DNA of 64,000 nucleotides from Clostridium sp. D43t1_170807_H7 (GTDB lineage Bacteria; Bacillota; Clostridia; Clostridiales; Clostridiaceae). Both the position numbers and the translations under genes were made by a program. This document shows positions 39,121 to 46,938 of this stretch, one piece after another (the first letter of the stretch is position 1; each line of letters begins with the position of its first letter). The notes under the pieces are model-generated. The model saw nothing but the letters and a program-made list of their open reading frames with translations. It did not search any database and was not told the origin of the DNA. The DNA is taken from contig NZ_JADNLK010000011.1 in the NCBI RefSeq assembly GCF_015555905.1, positions 59,642 to 123,641 on the forward strand, written 5' to 3'.

Positions 39121-39435
39121 ATGTTAGTTTTAACTATTGAAAATGTACCAGGAAAAGAAGTTAAGGAAATTAAGGGATTAGTAAAAGGAAGTACTGTTAG
39201 ATGTAAAAATATAGGTAGGGATATTACAGCAAGTTTCAAGAATTTAGTTGGTGGAGAAATGACAGGATATAATGAAATGTTAACAGAAGCTAGACAAATT
39301 GCAATTGGAAGAATGGTTGAGGAAGCAGAAGCCATGGGAGCTAATGCTATTATAGGAATGAAACTTATGTCATCAGCAGTTGCGGCAGGTGCAGCTGAAA
39401 TGGTGGCTTACGGAACTGCTGTAGTTATAGAGTAG
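39121..39435 (+). CDS. YbjQ/UPF0145 family protein
   Basis: A 104-residue protein of the DUF74 (heavy-metal-binding-like) family, which forms pentamers of unknown role. Seen: IENVPGKEVKEIKGLVKGSTVR, then EARQIAIGRMVEEAEAMGANAIIGMKLMSS and a C-terminal AYGTAVVIE, a full-length match to the family pattern. AAAGGGG precedes the ATG at 39121. A 49-residue membrane protein gene follows after 11 bases. Confidence 0.88.
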   Translation: MLVLTIENVPGKEVKEIKGLVKGSTVRCKNIGRDITASFKNLVGGEMTGYNEMLTEARQIAIGRMVEEAEAMGANAIIGMKLMSSAVAAGAAEMVAYGTAVVIE

Positions 39436-39446
39436 GTGACAAATAT

Positions 39447-39596
39447 ATGGGAGTCATGATAGTACCAATACTTATACTAATATTTTATGCAGTAATAATT
39501 ATAGGATCTATAGGATTAGTAATATGGGCTATAACATCTAGAATAAAGGAAAAGAAGATTGAAAAAGATAAATTAGATGAATATAAGAAGTATTAA
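39447..39596 (+). CDS. Small single-span membrane protein (49 aa)
   Basis: The frame reads MGVMIVPILILIF..., a hydrophobic helix to about residue 29, then a charged tail (RIKEKKIEKDKLDEYKKY). TAGGTGA lies 8-13 bases before the ATG. Spacing of 11 bases from the ybjQ-like stop and the terminator at 39630 suggest a two-gene operon. I do not recognise the family. The run of clean hydrophobic then charged residues supports coding. Confidence 0.65.
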   Translation: MGVMIVPILILIFYAVIIIGSIGLVIWAITSRIKEKKIEKDKLDEYKKY

Positions 39597-39629
39597 CTAT
39601 TTTAATAAATAAACTCTAACAATATGGTT

Positions 39630-39668
39630 AAAAGGCATATCTTAAATATAAGGTATGCCTTTTATTTT
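39630..39668 (+). terminator. Intrinsic terminator after the ybjQ-like pair
   Basis: AAAAGGCATA (39630-39639) pairs with TATGCCTTTT (39654-39663), T-rich tail after it. Confidence 0.88.
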
Positions 39669-39727
39669 ATATATAAATAAAGGTTTAATATTTATTATTA
39701 TATAATATAATTCAATATTAAAAAGAA

Positions 39728-39803
39728 AAACACGAACGTTCATATAAAAAAACAGCGATATTTATGAAAAATAACTAAAAAATCTGGACAAACATTCGTA
39801 TTT
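39728..39803 (+). promoter_or_regulatory. Pair of inverted ACGAA boxes (possible PurR sites)
   Basis: AAACACGAACGTT (39728-39740) and the inverted AACATTCGTATTT (39791-39803, complement AAATACGAATGTT) agree at 11 of 13 positions. They resemble Bacillus PurR boxes (core CGAAC) and precede a guanine riboswitch and purine permease. Their 50-base separation is longer than the usual 16, so the assignment is weak. Confidence 0.3.
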
Positions 39804-39839
39804 GTATTAATATTATTCATATAATTAAAAAGTAATCGT

Positions 39840-39914
39840 GTTTATCGTATAAAATTGGAAATAGGGTCCAACAGTTTCTACCAAATCACCATAAATGATT
39901 TGACTACGATATGT
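39840..39914 (+). ncRNA. Purine riboswitch aptamer, guanine/hypoxanthine type
   Basis: P1 is TATCGTA (39843-39849) with TACGATA (39905-39911). P2 is TTGGA/TCCAA, J2/3 carries AGTTTCTACC, and loop 3 is CCATAAA within AAATCA/TGATTT. The specificity base is C in TTGACTACG, which selects guanine or hypoxanthine; adenine aptamers have T. Loop 2 reads AATAGGG instead of the usual ATATGG form. The 138 bases to the permease start contain only a weak hairpin (39927-39949) and no terminator with a T tract. Confidence 0.88.
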
Positions 39915-40052
39915 TTTGTATAAGAAAATACTACTCTAATCTAAGTATTATATAAACATATAAATATAAAACAATCACTAATTTACATATCAAATTTATA
40001 CTCTACATGCGATAAATATTACGGTTACAATAAAAAGCATGGGGGTAAACAA

Positions 40053-41360
40053 ATGACAAGATTCATATCTGAATACTTTAATTTTCAAGAAAAAAATACA
40101 AATTTTAAAACTGAAACAATAGCAGGAATAACAACATTTTTAACAATGGCATATGCATTATTTTTAATTCCTAGTGTCTTAGCGGATGCAGGAATGCCAG
40201 AAAAAAGCGTCTTTGTTGCAACAGCATTAGCTGCAGCAGTTGGAACATTAATAATGGGGATATTTGCAAAATTTCCAATGGGATTAGCTCCTGGAGTTGG
40301 ATTAAATGCTTTCTTTACATATAGTGTATGCATAGGAATGGATATTCCTTGGCAAACAGCATTATCAGGAGTACTTGCATCAGGGGTTATATTCTTAATA
40401 ATATCAGCAACAGGATTAAGAGAGTTAGTTATTAAATCAATACCAACAAATTTAAAATTTGCAGTAAGTGCAGGAATCGGATTATTTATAGCTTTTATTG
40501 GTTTAAAAAATGCAGGAATAGTTGTAGCAAATGAAGCAACATTTGTAGGGCTTGGAGATTTAACAAATCCAACAGTATTACTTTCAATATTTGGACTTAT
40601 TGTAATGGCGATATTAATGGTTAGAGGATCTAATATAGCAATATTTATAGGAATGGTAGCAACAGTAGTTGTTGGAATGATATTTGGATTAATAGATGTT
40701 CCAAATTCAATAATATCAATGCCACCATCAATAGCACCTACATTTGGAGTTGCACTTCAAAACATAGGAAATATATTTAATCCACAAATGATATTAGTTA
40801 TTTTTACTTTCTTATTTATGGACTTCTTTGATACAGCAGGTACAATGGTTGCAGTTGGTTCAAAGATTGGATTACTTAAAAAAGATGGTTCAGTTGAAAA
40901 TGGATCTAAGGCATTACTTGCAGATTCAGTTGCTACTTGTATAGGATCAATATTTGGAACAACTAATACTACTTCTTATGTTGAATCATTGTCTGGAGTA
41001 GCAGTAGGTGCAAAAACAGGATTTTCAAGTGTTGTAGTAGGAATATTATTTTTAATTTCATTATTCTTCTCACCATTACTTACAGTGATTACTTCAGCAG
41101 TAACTGCACCAGCTCTTATTATAGTGGGTTCGTTAATGTGTAGTAATCTTAAGGAAATTGAGTGGGACAAGCCGGAAGTTTCAATATCAGCATTTTTAAC
41201 TGTAATATTAATGCCTTTAACTTATAGTATAGGTGAAGGTATAGCATGCGGATTTTTATCATATGTAGTACTTATGATATTTAAAGGAAAAGCTAAAAAA
41301 GTACATCCAGTTATGTATGTATTAGCAGTATTATTTGTAATATATTTTGCAATAAGATAG
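40053..41360 (+). CDS. NCS2 family guanine/hypoxanthine permease (PbuG/PbuO-like)
   Basis: A 435-residue transporter with 12-14 helices. Seen: ETIAGITTFLTMAYALFLIPSV at the N terminus, GLAPGVGLNAFFTYSVC, LFMDFFDTAGTMVAVG and SYVESLSGVAVGAKTG, characteristic of the AzgA-like branch of NCS2 that imports hypoxanthine, guanine or adenine. The guanine riboswitch directly upstream supports guanine/hypoxanthine uptake. ATGGGGGT precedes the ATG. Terminator downstream. Confidence 0.93.
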   Translation: MTRFISEYFNFQEKNTNFKTETIAGITTFLTMAYALFLIPSVLADAGMPEKSVFVATALAAAVGTLIMGIFAKFPMGLAPGVGLNAFFTYSVCIGMDIPWQTALSGVLASGVIFLIISATGLRELVIKSIPTNLKFAVSAGIGLFIAFIGLKNAGIVVANEATFVGLGDLTNPTVLLSIFGLIVMAILMVRGSNIAIFIGMVATVVVGMIFGLIDVPNSIISMPPSIAPTFGVALQNIGNIFNPQMILVIFTFLFMDFFDTAGTMVAVGSKIGLLKKDGSVENGSKALLADSVATCIGSIFGTTNTTSYVESLSGVAVGAKTGFSSVVVGILFLISLFFSPLLTVITSAVTAPALIIVGSLMCSNLKEIEWDKPEVSISAFLTVILMPLTYSIGEGIACGFLSYVVLMIFKGKAKKVHPVMYVLAVLFVIYFAIR

Positions 41361-41382
41361 AAGGTATTATATAAAAGCTTTT

Positions 41383-41438
41383 AAGCAAATTGAAGTTAAA
41401 TTATTTTAAAAATAATTTAGCATCAATTTGCTTTTTTG
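41383..41438 (+). terminator. Intrinsic terminator after the purine permease
   Basis: AAGCAAATTGA (41383-41393) pairs with TCAATTTGCTT (41423-41433), with a further AT-rich stem inside, then T residues. The next 200 bases (41439-41643) are AT-rich with a TATAAT at 41600 and hold nothing else clear. Confidence 0.88.
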
Positions 41439-41643
41439 TGTTTTAATTAACTTTAACTAGAAAATAGCAACACTTAAATATATAAGGATAAGTTTATTTT
41501 GTAGAAACTTACCAAAAAACAAATTTCATGTTTTTGTAAGCTTTTATAAAAAGTTACATGCAGTATTTACAAAAAAATACATAAATGAAATAATTGATAT
41601 ATAATCACGATTAAATAATTATTTAATAGGGGAGAAAAAATAT

Positions 41644-41797
41644 ATGAACAAAAACTATTTCAACAAGTGGACCAAGCAGTCATACAGTAGTGAAGTCTAA
41701 AACTAAAAATGGATATGCTTGTGATGCTTATGCACAATCAACACACAATGTTTATGAAAGCGAAAGATATAATGCAACTAGAACAAGATGGTGGTAA
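41644..41797 (+). pseudogene. Frameshifted small peptide gene, lactococcin 972-like tail
   Basis: AGGGGAG precedes ATG 41644, but this frame stops after 18 codons. Removing one A from the AAAAA run at 41649-41653 opens a 50-codon frame to the TAA at 41795: MNKTISTSGPSSHTVVKSK..., ...YATRTRWW-type aromatic end. The piece SSHTVVKSK with a Trp/Tyr-rich C terminus resembles the C-terminal half of lactococcin 972-type bacteriocins, but no signal peptide is present. It could be a decayed bacteriocin gene, a sequencing slip, or coincidence. Confidence 0.4.
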
Positions 41798-41815
41798 AAT
41801 AAGGTAAAAGGAGAG

Positions 41816-41841
41816 GTGAAAGCAAAGTATTTTGCTTTCAC
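41816..41841 (+). other. Perfect 11-bp hairpin between Shine-Dalgarno and lipoprotein start
   Basis: GTGAAAGCAAA (41816-41826) pairs fully with TTTGCTTTCAC (41831-41841). It lies between AAGGAGAG (41807-41814) and the ATG at 41853. The same bases form a 10-codon frame from GTG 41816 to TAG 41848 with ideal spacing to that ribosome site, ending 4 bases before the lipoprotein ATG. Either structural spacing or translational coupling is possible. Confidence 0.55.
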
Positions 41842-41852
41842 TATATAGTAGT

Positions 41853-43112
41853 ATGAGAAAGGTAATAGTTTTATTAGTATTAATATTAGGTTTAATGATT
41901 GGATGTAGTGATAATAAAAATTTAGGTAATGAGTATATAGAAGGAAAAGATGCTCAATATATGTTTATGGGAAGTCAAGATCAAAATTATATTGCAATGG
42001 CTGAAAATGGATACTACTTTTTAAATGGTATATATATTTATTATTGTGATTTTAACACAATGGAATCTGTGGTTTTATGTAATAAACCTAATTGTCTTCA
42101 TGATAAAGAGTTAGATGAAACTAAAAAATATAATTGTAATGGTTTTGTATTAACTGGAGTTCCATGTACTTTTTTAACTGTATATGATGGATACTTATAC
42201 TGTTATATATCAGAGGATTTTGTAAAAGCGACTGATCCTAGTAAATCTATACCTGAATTAATTAAAATTTCATTAGATGGTTCTGAAAGAAGTACTATAT
42301 GTACTTTAGAAAAAAGTATTAGATCTATGACATTACATAGAGGAAAATTATATTACGTTGTAGAGAATATTATAGATGAAGATGAGGGAATTGTTAATGT
42401 AACATTAAAAGAACTTAATATTTTTAATAAAAATACTGAACCAAAAGAAATCGTATCATTAGAAGGTATTTCAGCTAATATAAACAATGTAATACCTAAA
42501 GGAAATAACATAATTTATACTAAGGCATATCTTGATAAGGATTATAATACCATTTATAGTTCAGAGGTTTATAATTTAGAAAATAAAAGCATTAATTATA
42601 TTGGTAAAGATGTTACAGAAGATGATTTAGGAATAACTAGTATTAGTGATAATAATATTATATTTATCCCAAGGAAAATTGAGAATGGAGAAGTAGTATT
42701 AGATGATAATATTTATAGTTATAATTTAGATACTAATAAATCAGAGATATTATTTAAACGTGAGTTTGAGGATATTATTTTTTATTCAGATGATAAATAT
42801 ATATATTCAGATAATATTTTACAAAAATTTAAAAGTGAATCATCTACAGAGGCTTTTAAAAGAATATTAAATATATATGATAAAGAAGGGGATAAAGTAG
42901 ATAGTATAGATGTTAGCGAACTTAGTGATGATTTTGCTTATTTTTTAAGTGGTGATGATAAATATATGGTGATAAAAGCAGAAAATGAAGAAGGAGCATA
43001 TATAAAATATATTGATAAAAGTAAAATAGGAACAGGTAATGCAAAATTAGAAACATTATTTGAATTAGAAAGTAAGTATTTGGATACTGGTGTTCGTATG
43101 ATAGTAGAGTAG
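41853..43112 (+). CDS. Putative lipoprotein, paralogue 1, CNKPNCLHD family
   Basis: A 419-residue exported lipoprotein: signal MRKVIVLLVLILGLMIG with lipid cysteine in LMIGCSD. The mature part begins with IEGKDAQYMFMG, then YYCDFN, LCNKPNCLHD and YNCNGF, giving four conserved cysteines, followed by repeated short strand-turn units (YDGYLYCYI, HRGKLYYVV, SDDKYIYSDN) that suggest a beta-propeller. I do not know its function; similar proteins often accompany ABC-2 exporters in clostridia. It is about 50 percent identical by eye to the next gene. Start at ATG 41853; no close ribosome site because of the hairpin upstream. Confidence 0.75.
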   Translation: MRKVIVLLVLILGLMIGCSDNKNLGNEYIEGKDAQYMFMGSQDQNYIAMAENGYYFLNGIYIYYCDFNTMESVVLCNKPNCLHDKELDETKKYNCNGFVLTGVPCTFLTVYDGYLYCYISEDFVKATDPSKSIPELIKISLDGSERSTICTLEKSIRSMTLHRGKLYYVVENIIDEDEGIVNVTLKELNIFNKNTEPKEIVSLEGISANINNVIPKGNNIIYTKAYLDKDYNTIYSSEVYNLENKSINYIGKDVTEDDLGITSISDNNIIFIPRKIENGEVVLDDNIYSYNLDTNKSEILFKREFEDIIFYSDDKYIYSDNILQKFKSESSTEAFKRILNIYDKEGDKVDSIDVSELSDDFAYFLSGDDKYMVIKAENEEGAYIKYIDKSKIGTGNAKLETLFELESKYLDTGVRMIVE

Positions 43113-43152
43113 TAATAGAGCGATATATCTAAATGAAATAATTAAGATATAA

Positions 43153-43180
43153 GTGAGAAGTTAATTTTTTAACTTCTCAC
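43153..43180 (+). other. Perfect 12-bp hairpin between the two lipoprotein genes
   Basis: GTGAGAAGTTAA (43153-43164) pairs with TTAACTTCTCAC (43169-43180) over a TTTT loop. It ends 5 bases before the TAGGAG of the second lipoprotein. Not followed by a T tract, so more likely an mRNA-stability or spacing element than a terminator. Confidence 0.6.
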
Positions 43181-43195
43181 TTAATAGGAGAAAAA

Positions 43196-44437
43196 ATGAG
43201 AAAATTTTTAAGTTTTATAATAATTATTATATCAATTACAAGTATTATTTCTTGTGCAGGTAATTATGAATCAAATAATAATTATATAAAAGGTAAAGAT
43301 GCACAGTATATGTACATGGGTATGAATTCTCAGCAATATATAACAGCAAGTAATGAAGGATATTACTTTATTAACGGATTATACTTATATTATTGTGATT
43401 TTAATGGTATGGAGCCAATAGTATTATGTAATAAGCTTAATTGTTTGCATGATAAAGAAATTGATTCTTCTAAAAAGTATAATTGTAATGGGTTCTTAAT
43501 AACTGGAGTTACTCCTAAATTATTAACTATTTATGATGGTTATATTTATTGTGATATAGAAGCAGATTTCTTAAAAGATAGCTTTAATCCAGAGTTAATT
43601 AGAATTTCATTAGATGGAGATAAAAGAGAAACAGTATGTAAATTAGAATCAGATATTTATTCTATGGCTTTACATAGAGGGAAATTATATTATTCAGTAT
43701 CCAAGCTTTCACTTGAAAGCGATGATGCAGAAAAGGGAATATACCAATATACATTAAAGGAATACGATATATTAAATAGTGGATCAGAAATAAAGGAGTT
43801 ATTTACAGGTAAATTAGTTGATGGAAGTATTTCGAATATTATACCAATTGGAGAAAATTTAATATTTTCTGAAAGTGGATTTGATCAAGAGAGTGGAAAA
43901 ATTATAGTATATGATAGTTTGTATAATATTAAAAATAATAAAAGATATAAAATTGCAGAAGATATAAGTGCTGATACAATTGGCTCATTTGGAATTTCCA
44001 ATAAAAATCTAGTTATATTACCAAGGAAGTTAGATGGGAATAATTATATTACTGATAATAAGCTATATGAATATAATTTAGAAACAAAAGAAAGTAAGGT
44101 ACTATTTAATAAAGAATTTGAAGGAACTTTTTATTATTCTGATGATAATTATATATATGTAGACAATATTCTATCAATTGAGGATGGGAATCAGAATCGA
44201 ATTATAACAATTTATGATAAAAAGGGAAATAAAGTAGATTCTATAGATACTCCATATAGTGGTATTTATAATTCTTTTATCAGTGGGGATGAAAAGTATA
44301 TGTTTTTAAGAGGTAGAAGTGAAGAAAAAGCATATATAAGATATGCTGATAAAAGTAAAATAGGAACAGGTAATTTGCAATGGCAAACATTATTTGAATT
44401 GGAATCAAAATATTTAGATACTACAGTTAGTAAATAA
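43196..44437 (+). CDS. Putative lipoprotein, paralogue 2, CNKxNCLHD family
   Basis: A 413-residue lipoprotein: signal MRKFLSFIIIIISITSIIS with lipid Cys in IISCAG. It repeats the layout of its upstream paralogue, with IKGKDAQYMYMG, YYCDFNGME, LCNKLNCLHD, YNCNGF, then strand-rich propeller-like units and the shared end DKSKIGTG...LFELESKYLDT. TAGGAG lies 8-13 bases before the ATG. The duplication suggests dose or two partners for the ABC exporter downstream. Function unknown. Confidence 0.78.
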   Translation: MRKFLSFIIIIISITSIISCAGNYESNNNYIKGKDAQYMYMGMNSQQYITASNEGYYFINGLYLYYCDFNGMEPIVLCNKLNCLHDKEIDSSKKYNCNGFLITGVTPKLLTIYDGYIYCDIEADFLKDSFNPELIRISLDGDKRETVCKLESDIYSMALHRGKLYYSVSKLSLESDDAEKGIYQYTLKEYDILNSGSEIKELFTGKLVDGSISNIIPIGENLIFSESGFDQESGKIIVYDSLYNIKNNKRYKIAEDISADTIGSFGISNKNLVILPRKLDGNNYITDNKLYEYNLETKESKVLFNKEFEGTFYYSDDNYIYVDNILSIEDGNQNRIITIYDKKGNKVDSIDTPYSGIYNSFISGDEKYMFLRGRSEEKAYIRYADKSKIGTGNLQWQTLFELESKYLDTTVSK

Positions 44438-44445
44438 AGATGATA

Positions 44446-44525
44446 TAGGAGTAAAAGGATATTTAGTATAATTTTATTTAATTATTGTTTGAATGATTGG
44501 ATGTAATAAGAGTAAAAATTTATAG
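44446..44525 (+). pseudogene. Relic of a third lipoprotein gene (5' end only)
   Basis: After a TAGGAG site the sequence aligns with the start of paralogue 1 but has lost its start codon and carries a stop. It still reads MIGCNKSKNL and then TAG, against LMIGCSDNKNL in the intact gene, with a 13-base identical stretch at ATGATTGGATGTA. The rest of the gene is gone and the ABC permease begins 20 bases later. Confidence 0.65.
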
Positions 44526-44544
44526 TAGATGAGCTTTTATAGAG

Positions 44545-46938
44545 GTGAGGAAAATATTAGGGTATGAATTTAAAAAATTATTTTCTAATAAAGCAGTAAT
44601 ATCTAGTATTATTATATTAATTATTATCAGTATTCTAGGGTTCTATAATAATCAAATTAAATATAATGATATTCTTATAGATAATTTAGATAGATATTAT
44701 GAACTAGAGGAACAATATAAAAATAATCTAGAAGGATTAAAAGAACTAGAAGAAGAGTTAATTAATTATACTAGTATTTATTATATGTATATAGAAAATG
44801 ATAATAATTATATGGTCTTAAATGATGAAGAGAAAGAAATAATAGAAAAGTTCAATAAAAGTATATATTCAAGGGACTTTAATAAACTTAATTTAGATTT
44901 ATATTTAATAGAAATTTTAAGTGATCAGATTAATCATGTTAGCACATATAAAGATTATTTAAAAAGTGTGGAAGAGGATAAAGATAAACTACTTAAAGTA
45001 TCTATATTTCATAAAAAGGGAAGTTTTTCATATAACAATATAATAAAAACAGCTGAAGATTTCCAAAAGTTAAATTCAGTAGAAACGAGTGTGGGAATTG
45101 AAAAAGGGGTTACAGCTATATCTAACTACTGGATATCAGATTTAAGTATACTATTAATAATTATAATTTTATCAATAAATATATTTTTACAAGAAAGAGA
45201 AAATGAAATTTTAAATCTTCTTAAAGCTAATAAAAAAGGAAGACAACCATTAATTACTACAAAATTAATTACAATGATTCTTTCTGTAATAACAATAACG
45301 GCATTTGTTTATTTTTCATTAATGATAATTTCAGATAAATTATATGGATTTGGAGACATAAATAGAAGTATTCAATCTATTTCAAACTTTAGAGAATGTA
45401 ATTTATTAATAAGTGTAAAAGAATATTTAGTACTTTTTATTATATTTAAAATATTTACATCAATAATGATTTCAGTAATAGTTACTATGATAATTCAATT
45501 AAATAAAAATGTGACAAAATCATATATAGCAGTAGTTACTTTTATTTTCTTAAGCTATATGTTCTATAAATTTATTCCATTTAATTCTGCATTAAATGCT
45601 TTAAAATATATAAACATATTTTCATTTTTAGCTGTAGGAAAGTTACTAGGAGAATATATAAATATAAATTTTTTTACAAAGGCTATAAACTTATTTTCTA
45701 TATATAAAATTATGTTAGTAACAGTTTTACCAATACTTATATGTATTAATATTTTAATTTTTATAAAGGAAAAAGATATTAAAGGTAAGGAATTTAACTT
45801 AAATATTTTCTTAAAATTAAAAAGTAAGATAAGTAGAATGACCATACCATCAACATTATTTTTTAATGAGATTTATAAAATAATTATTGAAAATAAAGCT
45901 TATGTAGTAATACTAATAGCTGTATTTATAAGTATTTCTAATATAAATATTAATGAAGAAAGATCTTATGATAATGATACTATTATATATAAAAATTATA
46001 TAAATAAACTTTCAGGAGTATTAACCCAAGGAAAGGAAAGGTACTTAGAAAGAGAACAACAAAAGCTTTATAGTATCGGAGAACAAAAATTAAAAAATGA
46101 ATATTTGCTTCAAAAAAATAAGATAACTAGAGATGAATATGAAAAAAAATCACTTAAGTTAGAAATTCTTAATAAGAAGGTAGAGGCATTTGATGAAGTA
46201 TATAATCAATATCAGTATTTAAAATATATAAAAGATACTAAAAATATAAATGTTCATTTTATAGATAAAAATATAAAAGAAGAGTTGTTTAATTTAAAGT
46301 CAGAATTAAATAATGGAATATATTTATCTATATTACTTATTATTATTCTTTCTAATATTTTTGCAAAAGAATATAAAAGTGGAGCTATAATATTAATTCA
46401 AGGTAGTAAGGAAAGAAAAAAATTATTTTTATATAAATTTATTATAAGTTATATAATTACAGCAATATTATTAATATTGGTATATATGCCTACTTATATT
46501 AATGTTATAGATGAATTTGGAATTGAATTTTTAAAGGCACCAATTCAAAGTATAGAACAATATATGAATATATCAGCAAATCTAACAATTATTCAGTTTA
46601 TAATTTTAGAAAGTATATTAAAGTGTATTGGAGTAATGTGCATAACAACATGTATAGTTTGTTTATCACTTTTAAGTAAAAATCATATTACTACTATAAT
46701 AATTTCTACAATTTTATTAATACCAAGTATATTAATGAGGGTAATAGGGGTAAATCTTAATGGAAATATATCAATTTCAAATATTTTTAGTCTTAATGAA
46801 TCATTATCTTATAAGAGTGGAATAAGTTTTAATATAATTTATTTTATTAGTATCATAATATTAGTAGTTGGAATTGTATTTGTTACACAAAAGAAGTTTA
46901 AAAATGAGAAGTTATTAAGAAGAGGGGTACAAGCATGA
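44545..46938 (+). CDS. ABC-2 type permease, fused double unit
   Basis: A 797-residue membrane protein built from two similar halves. Each half starts with a basic YEFKKLF / FNEIYKII segment and one helix (about 16-34 and 455-470), then a long charged extracellular domain rich in Glu/Lys/Tyr, then a bundle of about five helices (about 200-405 and 585-790). This is the layout of ABC-2 exporters with both transmembrane halves in one chain. GTG start at 44545 without a convincing ribosome site. The ATPase gene overlaps its stop by 4 bases, so the two form one transporter. Confidence 0.85.
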   Translation: MRKILGYEFKKLFSNKAVISSIIILIIISILGFYNNQIKYNDILIDNLDRYYELEEQYKNNLEGLKELEEELINYTSIYYMYIENDNNYMVLNDEEKEIIEKFNKSIYSRDFNKLNLDLYLIEILSDQINHVSTYKDYLKSVEEDKDKLLKVSIFHKKGSFSYNNIIKTAEDFQKLNSVETSVGIEKGVTAISNYWISDLSILLIIIILSINIFLQERENEILNLLKANKKGRQPLITTKLITMILSVITITAFVYFSLMIISDKLYGFGDINRSIQSISNFRECNLLISVKEYLVLFIIFKIFTSIMISVIVTMIIQLNKNVTKSYIAVVTFIFLSYMFYKFIPFNSALNALKYINIFSFLAVGKLLGEYININFFTKAINLFSIYKIMLVTVLPILICINILIFIKEKDIKGKEFNLNIFLKLKSKISRMTIPSTLFFNEIYKIIIENKAYVVILIAVFISISNININEERSYDNDTIIYKNYINKLSGVLTQGKERYLEREQQKLYSIGEQKLKNEYLLQKNKITRDEYEKKSLKLEILNKKVEAFDEVYNQYQYLKYIKDTKNINVHFIDKNIKEELFNLKSELNNGIYLSILLIIILSNIFAKEYKSGAIILIQGSKERKKLFLYKFIISYIITAILLILVYMPTYINVIDEFGIEFLKAPIQSIEQYMNISANLTIIQFIILESILKCIGVMCITTCIVCLSLLSKNHITTIIISTILLIPSILMRVIGVNLNGNISISNIFSLNESLSYKSGISFNIIYFISIIILVVGIVFVTQKKFKNEKLLRRGVQA

